A stretch of DNA of 64,000 nucleotides from Bacteroidota bacterium (GTDB lineage: Bacteria > Bacteroidota > Bacteroidia > UKL13-3): assembly GCA_027491355.1 (NCBI GenBank), contig JAIXWI010000044.1:1-64000 (forward strand). Direction: 5' to 3'. The stretch's first letter is position 1. Each line of letters opens with the position of its first letter. Below the pieces are notes generated by a model, which was not told where the DNA came from, ran no database searches, and saw only the letters and a program-made list of their open reading frames with translations. Positions 47,985-55,723 of the stretch are shown in pieces. A program made the translations under genes and the position numbers.

Positions 47985-48569
47985 ATGAAAAAGTTGATTT
48001 TTATTACGATTATTTTGATATCAATCGGAACAGTTAATGCTCAAAAAAAGGCAAGTACATTAGTCTACTTTACTAAATCTGGTTCAAAAAAAGAGCTAAT
48101 GGCCAAATTAGTAGATGGAAAAATTTATTATAACACAAATACTAATACAAATCCCAAATGGACAGCATTAATGAATTATGATAATTCATCTAGTATTCTT
48201 GACTTAAACAATGTAGCAATAATGAGTTATAATGACAATAACTACCAAGTTATAAATGGATATTACACTGATGGACAAGGTGGTCAACAAAATCTTCGTT
48301 CAAATGGTTTCAAATTTGAAAATGACAAAACTGCTCTTGCACAATTTTGCGGGGGGCAAAAATTTGTAATACAAAAATCACAAACAGGCAATCTTTATTA
48401 TGTTAAATTCCCTTCAAATTATTACTATGAATCTAGTTATGAAGATATTAAAAATTCTAAAGCTAATTTAACATTTGAAATAACAGCTCCAAAATCTATG
48501 AAACTTGATTTTGCTATAATTTTCTTTTTAATAAAATTTGCTAAAGATGATACTAACCCTTGTGGGTAG
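47985..48569 (+). CDS. Secreted protein of unknown function
   Basis: 194 aa with a signal peptide (about 1-20, ending VNAQ). The ATG at 47985 directly begins KKLIFITIILISIG; eight extra residues upstream in frame are not needed. The mature protein is Lys/Asn/Tyr-rich with one Cys pair (C at FCGG and the C-terminal PCG). No family recognised. It begins the AT-rich accessory stretch. Confidence 0.65.
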   Translation: MKKLIFITIILISIGTVNAQKKASTLVYFTKSGSKKELMAKLVDGKIYYNTNTNTNPKWTALMNYDNSSSILDLNNVAIMSYNDNNYQVINGYYTDGQGGQQNLRSNGFKFENDKTALAQFCGGQKFVIQKSQTGNLYYVKFPSNYYYESSYEDIKNSKANLTFEITAPKSMKLDFAIIFFLIKFAKDDTNPCG

Positions 48570-48877
48570 TAAAAGATATATTTTCCCGAAACAAATGATG
48601 ATTTTTATTACATGAAACTATATTGTTGAACATTTTTTCATGGAAAAGAAACGTTGTTAGCCAATAAGCCCTCCTCTTATAATAGATTCAACACAAAAGG
48701 TAGGATTATGTTAATTTTTAAAAAATACAATTAGGTAATCCACCCTACCTAGTTAAGCATTTCTTAATAAATCAATGTGTACTGCTTTATCTTCATCTTT
48801 TAAAAGCTTTAACCCATATTATGTTTATTGATTTACTTTAAAATGATTGGTTTAGTGTAATTCTTAACTTCTTTAAT
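48570..48877. other. AT-rich intergenic stretch, no gene seen
   Basis: No frame of useful length. Visible items are AACGTTGT at 48650-48657 (also at 53363-53370) and an imperfect inverted repeat GGTAGGATTA (48699-48708) with TAATCCACCCTACC (48736-48749). Neither is assigned. Confidence 0.5.
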
Positions 48878-49340
48878 AAAAAGTCGTTAGTAATAATTCT
48901 ATTTCTTTTATTACTTATTTCTCAACAGCCCAAGAAAGCAGTTTCAAATTCAATAAGTATGGTTTTATCGATTTTGTTGTTATCAAAATTGATGGTAAAA
49001 ATGCTGATGTTTTATTTAAAAAAACAATTGAATGGATAAATTTAACTTACATTAATCCTAAGGGAGTAATAAAGACTCAAATTTAAAATGAATACATCAG
49101 AATCACAGGTATAAATATTGAATGTATAATCGAATTGAAATTTCATTTAAAGAAGGGTGGTAAATGTTTGATGTAATTTCTTATTTGCATAATTTAGATA
49201 TAACATATTTACTGGATATGAATATTTGGTTTGATTATAATGGTGATTTTAAAAACCAATCCCTAGGAAAGATAATTGCCCAATATGAAATATTTTTTAA
49301 TGGGTTAAATAACTCTTTGGTTGAACATTCTTTGACCTAA
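48878..49340 (+). pseudogene. Decayed DUF4468-type secreted protein gene
   Basis: Three reading frames joined by frameshifts rebuild one protein. From 48878 a signal-peptide-like KKSLVIILFLLLLIS is read. From 48922 (frame +2) comes STAQESSFKFNKYGFIDF...KKTIEWINLTYINPKGVIKTQI, then a stop at 49084, then NEYIRITGINIECIIEL. From 49137 another frame reads EISFKEGW, a stop at 49161, then MFDVISYL...YEIFFNGLNNSLVEHSLT to 49340. The order EWINxTYxNPxxVI, NEYIRI and FNxLNxSL follows the DUF4468 (TBP-like fold) family. At least two frameshifts, two stops and a lost start make it inactive. Confidence 0.75.
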
Positions 49341-49655
49341 AATAGGGGTAAGTGTGTTTTTACAGGAAATATTTTAATCATAGTTTAATTGAACATATAT
49401 TGCACTGAAATTAAGATTTGATAAAATAGTTTATATTTTTGACTCTATAAAAGTATTAAAGTGAATTTCCCGAAATGTATAGTGCCTTTTATGTACCTCA
49501 ATGAAATTAAAATTGTATAATCATTTGAAATTTAAGTATATATGGTATCTTGTTACCTTTTGTATTAGCAAATAATTCAGAACTTAACTTAAAAATCCTC
49601 TCAATTTATTGCTGCCTTATAATTTTAAATGAATTGTTTCGTTTCATTTAATACA

Positions 49656-50240
49656 ATGAAACAAATTAACATACCCAACCAATTTGAACTTTTTCTAAGT
49701 TATGAACAATTATCTCCTCAAGGTTTTGAATATGGTTTAACCCATGTTTATTATCAGTTAGACAACAATTGCATTTATTTTAAATTCATTAGTGAAATAA
49801 AAGAAGATGAAACAACTGAAATATTAAAATTAAAAAGTAACTCAGTAAATTACAAAGAAATAATAAACGATTTTTTGATTGAATATTTTACCATTCCTCA
49901 AAACACCATAGGAAGGTTATTATTTGACTCAAGTAGTTTATTTTCAGAAGAAGAATTTAATCAAATAAAAGAAACTTGTAGATTAAACCAGGTAAATAGA
50001 ATCAATGAACATATAGAAAAAGCGTCAAACAACGAATTGATCTTGTTCCTAACTCAGCAAGGTTTGAGCCCCATTCCAACTTATTCTGACGGAACTAATT
50101 GGTATGCTACATGTCCAAATCAAAGGAAGCATTCTATGATGGTTAATACTCATTCTAATCAGTGGGGTTGCGGCTATTGTAGAAAAAAAGGTAATCTTAA
50201 TGATTTAAAAGAATGGTGTGATTCATTAAAAAAATCATAG
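49656..50240 (+). CDS. Uncharacterised protein with C-terminal primase-like zinc finger
   Basis: 194 aa from the second ATG (MKQINIPNQF); a start at 49629 adds nine residues. The N-terminal two thirds have no known family. The C terminus (about 146-185) carries Cys153, His159, Cys172 and Cys175 in YATCPNQRKH...WGCGYCRKKGN, a Cys-His-Cys-Cys pattern like the CHC2 zinc finger of DnaG primase, but with five rather than two residues between the first Cys and His. It likely binds zinc and possibly nucleic acid. No operon partner on its strand; the 49341-49628 stretch before it shows nothing. Confidence 0.65.
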   Translation: MKQINIPNQFELFLSYEQLSPQGFEYGLTHVYYQLDNNCIYFKFISEIKEDETTEILKLKSNSVNYKEIINDFLIEYFTIPQNTIGRLLFDSSSLFSEEEFNQIKETCRLNQVNRINEHIEKASNNELILFLTQQGLSPIPTYSDGTNWYATCPNQRKHSMMVNTHSNQWGCGYCRKKGNLNDLKEWCDSLKKS

Positions 50241-50268
50241 AACAATTGGTTTAAAATTATAGAATGAA

Positions 50269-50781
50269 TTACATATCCATTACTGCTCTCACCCTTATCT
50301 TCATTTTTTTGTGACTCAATGAAATTTTCCTGAATCGAAAGTTATAAATAAATGCTGCATTTGAATTTAGTTCTAAGTTAGTCCAGTAGAAAACATAATT
50401 GAAATTGCCCGTAAATTGACGCGCTTTGTCGATTCTAATCATCTCCTCTAATGTAGGAATTCGCCAGTTTTTTCCTAATAATTTACAGTTTAAATTTGCT
50501 TCATCCCAATTCAATTTTTCTTCAAAATCGTGTAAAGCAACTTTGATGTTTTTACCTGTATTTGGACTTAAAACTACAATTGATTTCATGTCATTAAGTA
50601 AGGTGTTAATGTCTACTGAAAATCTTCCCCTGTGCATTGAAATTCCATAAAATATCTTGGAATCATTGATTTCTAATATTTTAGTATCTTTGATATTTTT
50701 TTCAGGATGAAATTTTAGCATCCATTCAAAAAACAATGCTCTGATTTCTGTGTGTTTGGGATTTTCCATGTAGTGAAACAC
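50269..50781 (-). CDS. DUF1566-like (Lcl C-terminal) domain protein
   Basis: 170 aa, or 166 from the second Met. The C half reads EKLNWDEANLNCKLLGKNWRIPTLEEM, YVFYWTNLE and VRAV, the pattern W..A...C..LG..WR.PT.EE...YW of the DUF1566/FGE-related fold. There is no signal peptide, unlike many relatives. Function unknown. It lies 59 bases after the DUF2075 gene stop and could be read on the same transcript. Confidence 0.65.
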   Translation of the reverse strand: MFHYMENPKHTEIRALFFEWMLKFHPEKNIKDTKILEINDSKIFYGISMHRGRFSVDINTLLNDMKSIVVLSPNTGKNIKVALHDFEEKLNWDEANLNCKLLGKNWRIPTLEEMIRIDKARQFTGNFNYVFYWTNLELNSNAAFIYNFRFRKISLSHKKMKIRVRAVMDM

Positions 50782-50840
50782 CTTTCAAATAAAATGCCAC
50801 AATTGAAATAAGTATTGTTTTTGAAGTAATTTATTAAATA

Positions 50841-52700
50841 TTATTTTGAAGTAATGGCTTTTAACCACTCGTTTGTTTCATGATCGGTACTAAACACCAA
50901 ACAGCCTTTCATACCCCTTGTCATCAGTGTTCGGTATGTATTTTTGATGATTAACTCTGCCATTTGATTTCCTTTTTTTGGATCTTTTTTTAACAATGAT
51001 TTTAGACCATGTATACTTTTGTCGCTTTTTGCCCTAAATTCTGGTCTGCACGTCCATTTACCATTTCTAATAACCATGTCTGGTCCTATAATAACGCCAA
51101 TGTAATCAACTTCTAAACCCTGACAGGTATGTATACAGCCTATTTGATTGACAGAATCAGGGCTGATAATCCAAAGCATTTTATCTTGAGTTAAGTTCCA
51201 TTGCATCCCAAATTTAAACTCTGGAATAACAATATCCATTGCGTTTTTATCTTTTTTTGAATTCCATGGCCAACAGTAACCAGCTACAATTCTTGCTTTA
51301 TTTCTTAATAAGTTATGTTCTTTGATTTTTTCAAATAATTCAATTGGTGAATGCACAACTTGAAATTGATAATTTAACTCATTTAGGTTTGTATTAGCAG
51401 ATACACGTTCAAACAAAAGATAATCTAACCAATTCAAATAACCATCGCTTCCATTGCATCTAAATTGACTTTCTAACTCTAAATAATGCACCTTGGCTTT
51501 TGATCTATTGGCCCAAAATTCAATTTCTTGTTTTGAACCTATATCTTTCATAGTTACCCTTTGGTCTTCATCTATAAAGAATATTGAACAATTTGCTGCG
51601 TTGATAATTTCTTTTATTTGATTTTCTCCTAGGTTAGCGTACATGCCACTTTTCTCATTAAGACGATGTGCTTCGTCTATAATTAATGCATCAAACTCAC
51701 CTTTTTGGGAATTGATGTATGAGCCAGATCCTTTGAATAAATTATTTACCCAAGATTTTGACTTAATACCAGATAATTTACTTGCATATACATCTCTGGG
51801 TGCACTGTTTTTACTTACATATTGTACTAGTTTTTGCTCGGCGGTTAATCTTGCAGTTAATTGAATTGCGATAACAGATTTACCTGTGCCAGGACCTCCT
51901 CTAACAATCAATACATTTTTACTTTCATTTGTAGAATCTAAAACTAATTTTTTGGCATATTCAAACACTACTTTTTGGTCATCAATCATGATAAATTCTT
52001 CATTACCAGATATCATGTTAGAAATAGAATCAGCAATAGATTTAGATGGTCGTATTTTACCCTGTTCAATTCGATACATGATATTAGTTGGGTCGCCAAA
52101 TTTTACATAAGACTTGATAAAATCAGCTAATTTGATAACATCTTCTTTTATGAAAATTGGAGCTTTTTCAATGTGTCGGGCATAGAATGGTGATGCAAGG
52201 TCTCCTGGGGATTTACAATTGTGGAGAAAAGCACACGGTTTGAGTTTGATGTTATGTTGATAAACTTCTTCATTAAAGCCTTCAAGTAAAGCAGCATAAC
52301 TCCAAGCTTGGTAACTTGGGTGACTTACCTCTCTGATTCCACCGCCTATGTATGTTTGTACAATTCCATCCATACTCGTTAGGTTGGCAGATTCCCATTG
52401 TTTCAATTCAATAATAATTGCATGGTCTATTTTATGGTCATTTTGACCAGTTATGATAAAATCTATGCGTTTACTTGTATTAGGTACTTGACACTCTATG
52501 CTGATTTTTACATCATTTGGGATTGCAGGATCATCTAAAACATTCCGCATGAATTGCATAGAATTTTTCCACGATTCGATTTCTCGCTTTCCTGTTGTTC
52601 GTCCAAGTTTTTTTTGATAGTTATCATGAATTACATAGTCGATTTTACTTTCTCTAACTTGATTCATGAAGGTCAGTTTTGATTCTTGATATACTATCAT
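50841..52700 (-). CDS. DUF2075 helicase with N-terminal PD-(D/E)XK nuclease-like domain
   Basis: 619 aa. The N-terminal domain (about 1-200) has IECQVPNTSKRIDFII (Asp80) and IIIELKQW (Glu98-x-Lys100), the PD-(D/E)XK pattern. The middle and C-terminal part is a DUF2075 superfamily 1 helicase: Walker A GGPGTGKSV (Lys274), Walker B ALIIDEAHRLNEK, SIFFIDEDQRVT, and late helicase motifs TCQGLEVDYIGVIIGPD and RTLMTRGMKGCLVF. Complete by motif order. It starts 4 bases after the MazG-like stop, so the two form an operon, and acts most likely on DNA, perhaps in phage defence (inferred). Confidence 0.88.
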   Translation of the reverse strand: MIVYQESKLTFMNQVRESKIDYVIHDNYQKKLGRTTGKREIESWKNSMQFMRNVLDDPAIPNDVKISIECQVPNTSKRIDFIITGQNDHKIDHAIIIELKQWESANLTSMDGIVQTYIGGGIREVSHPSYQAWSYAALLEGFNEEVYQHNIKLKPCAFLHNCKSPGDLASPFYARHIEKAPIFIKEDVIKLADFIKSYVKFGDPTNIMYRIEQGKIRPSKSIADSISNMISGNEEFIMIDDQKVVFEYAKKLVLDSTNESKNVLIVRGGPGTGKSVIAIQLTARLTAEQKLVQYVSKNSAPRDVYASKLSGIKSKSWVNNLFKGSGSYINSQKGEFDALIIDEAHRLNEKSGMYANLGENQIKEIINAANCSIFFIDEDQRVTMKDIGSKQEIEFWANRSKAKVHYLELESQFRCNGSDGYLNWLDYLLFERVSANTNLNELNYQFQVVHSPIELFEKIKEHNLLRNKARIVAGYCWPWNSKKDKNAMDIVIPEFKFGMQWNLTQDKMLWIISPDSVNQIGCIHTCQGLEVDYIGVIIGPDMVIRNGKWTCRPEFRAKSDKSIHGLKSLLKKDPKKGNQMAELIIKNTYRTLMTRGMKGCLVFSTDHETNEWLKAITSK

Positions 52701-52704
52701 AAAA

Positions 52705-53043
52705 TTACAATTCGTTGTATTTTTTTGATGACCCTTTTGCTTTATTTACAGGATATTTCTCACCATTTTTTTTTATTTTATTGAGTACAATTTCTTTGAC
52801 ATTGAAATCATGTTTTTCAGCCATTAAAAATGCATATGCAAAAATATCGGCTAATTCTTCTTTGATTTTATCCTTGTCAATGTTTTCACTTTCCTCCTTG
52901 TTTTTCCATAAAAAGAGCTCATTTAATTCAGCAGATTCAATGGAAAGAGCAATTGCTAAATTCTTGGAGTCGTGAAATTGCTCCCAATCTCTGTCATTTC
53001 TAAATTTAGTCAGTTCATGTATGATTTCATTGATGTCACTCAT
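52705..53043 (-). CDS. MazG-like nucleotide pyrophosphohydrolase
   Basis: 112 aa, all-alpha NTP-PPase of the RS21-C6/MazG-like type. The metal site is Glu36-xx-Glu39 (SIESAELNELFLW) and Glu63-xx-Asp66 (EELADIFAY), the family EExxE-ExxD arrangement. It would hydrolyse (d)NTPs to monophosphates and pyrophosphate. First gene of the pair with the DUF2075 nuclease-helicase, spaced by 4 bases. Confidence 0.9.
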   Translation of the reverse strand: MSDINEIIHELTKFRNDRDWEQFHDSKNLAIALSIESAELNELFLWKNKEESENIDKDKIKEELADIFAYAFLMAEKHDFNVKEIVLNKIKKNGEKYPVNKAKGSSKKYNEL

Positions 53044-53568
53044 TTGATTTAAATTTATTTTAAGTTATCAGTTCATTATAATGTTTTCAATATTCTACTT
53101 TCTCAGTTTCATTAAATCATATTTCAGAATTCATTAACTATTTATCCAAATATAATCATCTCCAGACCAATAAATCTGCTATTTTAATAGTATTTTTTAC
53201 TCCTTGTTTGTATTCAAAAGCCTGAATTTAGGTCAGTGTATATTGCATCAATAAACAAGCAATTGAAGCGAATCTTCTAATTCTATTTACTTTTACAGGC
53301 TATAAAAAGCCCCTTGTAATTGCTATTAAAAATACTATCTTGGTATTGCCTTAGAAATATCCAACGTTGTGTGCAATGTGCTATTGTATGCAGCTATCTA
53401 CCAAAAAAAACTCAAGTGTTTTAAAGTCAATGAACTTTGGTTCAAAAAGCAATGCTTTTAGAGTCAGTTCTTGTGCTTTTTTACTTTGAGCCTCCCGTGC
53501 TTTTTTGAATTCTAAACCAATCATTTGCCTGTTTCAGCCCCAAAACAGGTTTTTTAAACATTTTAAAA
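53044..53568. other. Intergenic stretch between divergent genes
   Basis: 525 bases without a convincing gene. A minus-strand TAnnTTTG match (CAAATATA at 53147-53154) may serve the MazG-DUF2075 operon but lacks a well-placed -33 box. AACGTTGT at 53363-53370 repeats the octamer at 48650. A terminator-like hairpin closes the region. Confidence 0.5.
53528..53555 (+). terminator. Terminator-like hairpin just before the endonuclease I gene
   Basis: CCTGTTT (53528-53534) pairs with AAACAGG (53543-53549) around an eight-base loop, followed by six T residues. It lies only 13 bases before the ATG at 53569. It either ends an unseen + strand transcript or acts as a leader attenuator. Confidence 0.55.
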
Positions 53569-55614
53569 ATGCGTACTTTCATTCCGTTCAGGTTGATGCT
53601 GTTGGGGATTGGGCTATTATTTTGTTCAATAGGTTTTGCCCAAATTCCAACCAATTTTTACAGCAATAGCACGGGTAAATCAGGAGCTGCTTTGCGTTCC
53701 GCATTAAGAGATATTGCCAAAACGGGTCATGTAAAATTGCCTTATACCAGCTCCGCATTTGATGTGTGGAATGCTTATGCCTTTACCGATGTAAGACCTG
53801 CACCGCTCGATTCTTTTATTTGGGATATGTACTCAGATAAACCAGGTAGTACGCCCAATTATTATTTTAAAATTTATACCAACCAATGCGGAACAGCTGC
53901 GGCTGAAGGCAACTGTTATTCTAGAGAACATTGCATGCCCAATTCTTGGTGGGGTGGATTGGACAATGCTGCCAATCCGCAGTACTCAGATTTACACCAT
54001 TTGTTTCCTGCCGACCAATTTGTAAACAACAAAAAAAGCAATTTTCCATTGGGTCAAAGTTTAAACCCAACTTGGGTATCTAGTAATGGAAGCAAAGTGG
54101 GTCCTTGCAGTGTATCAGGTTATACAGGTACTGTTTTTGAGCCCATCAATGAATACAAAGGCGATTTTGCCAGGGCCTATTTGTACTTAGCTACACGTTA
54201 CATGGACGAGATAGGTAATTGGGTAAAGAATTATCCAACAACAGAATCCAAAAACCTCATAGATACCCTGACTTACGATTTCAAGCCTTGGTTTTTGAAC
54301 ATGTTATTGACCTGGCACAAGAACGATCCAGTGAGTACCAAAGAAATCAACCGCAATAATGCCATTTATTACCAAACTCCACAGCGTAACCGCAATCCAT
54401 TCATAGACCATCCGGAATATGTTTGCATGATTTGGGGTGGAAGTGTTTGTAATTTACCTCCAATTATATCCAATACCGTTTTGTCAAACATTGCCCCTAC
54501 ACAATTAGACACCGTTTCTATTAGCTCTATTGTTATGGATGATGGAACAGTTACAGCTGTTGTTTTACAATGGGGAACCGATAGTTTGAGCTTAAACAAT
54601 CACTTAGTAATGGCATTGGTTGGAACCAATACTTTTAAAACAGTTAACCCAATACCTGCACAAGTTTCACAAACAGTATATTACAAAATAGTAGCCACAG
54701 ACAATAGTTCAGCCAGTACTACCAGTGTGCTCGGAAAATACAACATTACCAATACTTTGGTAAAAGCTGAGCCCAGTGCTTATCCTTCTGGTTTTTCAGG
54801 AAGGGCATTGAATTTAAATAATTTTCATTTGGAATGGACTGACCCAACTTCAGGGGTGTTGCCAGATGGTTATCTGATTAAAATTAGTCAACATTTGTTA
54901 CCATCATCAGCTTTACCAATTGATGGTATTCCAAGCACAAATGATTCCATGTCTGTATTGGTATTGCCTGGTTTACAATCAAAGAGCTTTTTAAATTTAA
55001 CCAACAACAAGGCCTACTATTATAGCATTTTCCCATTTACCAATTCAGGAACCCAAATCAATTACAAAACTGATGGAATTGTTCCAACTACCTCAATGAT
55101 GAACTTATGCAATTGTGGCAGCAATCGCACTGTTTTCTATGAAAGTATGGGTAAAGTAAGTTCAACTACAGCCATTACCAATCAAAAATTCAACAGTTCT
55201 CAACTTACTTTTTCAGGTAGTGCTGATGTCAGAAATACCAATGCTTCTACTGCATACATGAATGCTTCAGGGAATGCCAATGTGTTTTTTACGAATGCTC
55301 CTGGTAAAAATTTCATCATTTCAGGAATCAATACAACAGCCATGCGTATTCCAACTTTACAATTTGGTTTGTACAAGTCAACTCAAAATGCCAACGGCTC
55401 TGACTTTTTAATTGAAAGCAGTTGCGATGGCACCAACTATACCCAGGTTTCATATACGCCATTGCCTACTGGAACAGGTTCTGTAAAATGGTATTCAGTT
55501 ACAACAACCAGTGCTTTGAGCAAATGCCCTTGTTTGTTTATTCGCTTTACACAAACAGGCAGCACCAACTCGTACCGTATTGATGACGTATTGTTGTTTG
55601 ATGGAGGCAATTGA
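53569..55614 (+). CDS. Secreted endonuclease I family nuclease
   Basis: 681 aa with a signal peptide (1-25, ending GFAQ). Residues ~25-290 form the endonuclease I (NucM/Vvn, beta-beta-alpha metal) domain: NCYSREHCMPNSWWGG with the catalytic His, and SDLHHLFPADQFVNNKKSNFPLG. The rest holds Ig/fibronectin-like segments and a C-terminal beta-rich module (about 510-681); no classical sorting domain was recognised. It would degrade extracellular DNA or RNA. Confidence 0.88.
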   Translation: MRTFIPFRLMLLGIGLLFCSIGFAQIPTNFYSNSTGKSGAALRSALRDIAKTGHVKLPYTSSAFDVWNAYAFTDVRPAPLDSFIWDMYSDKPGSTPNYYFKIYTNQCGTAAAEGNCYSREHCMPNSWWGGLDNAANPQYSDLHHLFPADQFVNNKKSNFPLGQSLNPTWVSSNGSKVGPCSVSGYTGTVFEPINEYKGDFARAYLYLATRYMDEIGNWVKNYPTTESKNLIDTLTYDFKPWFLNMLLTWHKNDPVSTKEINRNNAIYYQTPQRNRNPFIDHPEYVCMIWGGSVCNLPPIISNTVLSNIAPTQLDTVSISSIVMDDGTVTAVVLQWGTDSLSLNNHLVMALVGTNTFKTVNPIPAQVSQTVYYKIVATDNSSASTTSVLGKYNITNTLVKAEPSAYPSGFSGRALNLNNFHLEWTDPTSGVLPDGYLIKISQHLLPSSALPIDGIPSTNDSMSVLVLPGLQSKSFLNLTNNKAYYYSIFPFTNSGTQINYKTDGIVPTTSMMNLCNCGSNRTVFYESMGKVSSTTAITNQKFNSSQLTFSGSADVRNTNASTAYMNASGNANVFFTNAPGKNFIISGINTTAMRIPTLQFGLYKSTQNANGSDFLIESSCDGTNYTQVSYTPLPTGTGSVKWYSVTTTSALSKCPCLFIRFTQTGSTNSYRIDDVLLFDGGN

Positions 55615-55723
55615 TTGCATTTTAGCTGTTATGCCCCCTTGTTAATGCTTCATTGATTCAATTGCAGCGCTTTTAACTTTAGTTGATTTCAAAACCAAAA
55701 GGTCTTTAGGGTGTTTACACCAA

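Noticed and set aside
48650-48657. Integron attC site
   Set aside because: AACGTTGTTAG does not fit the GTTRRRY core and no matching inverse core or integrase was found.
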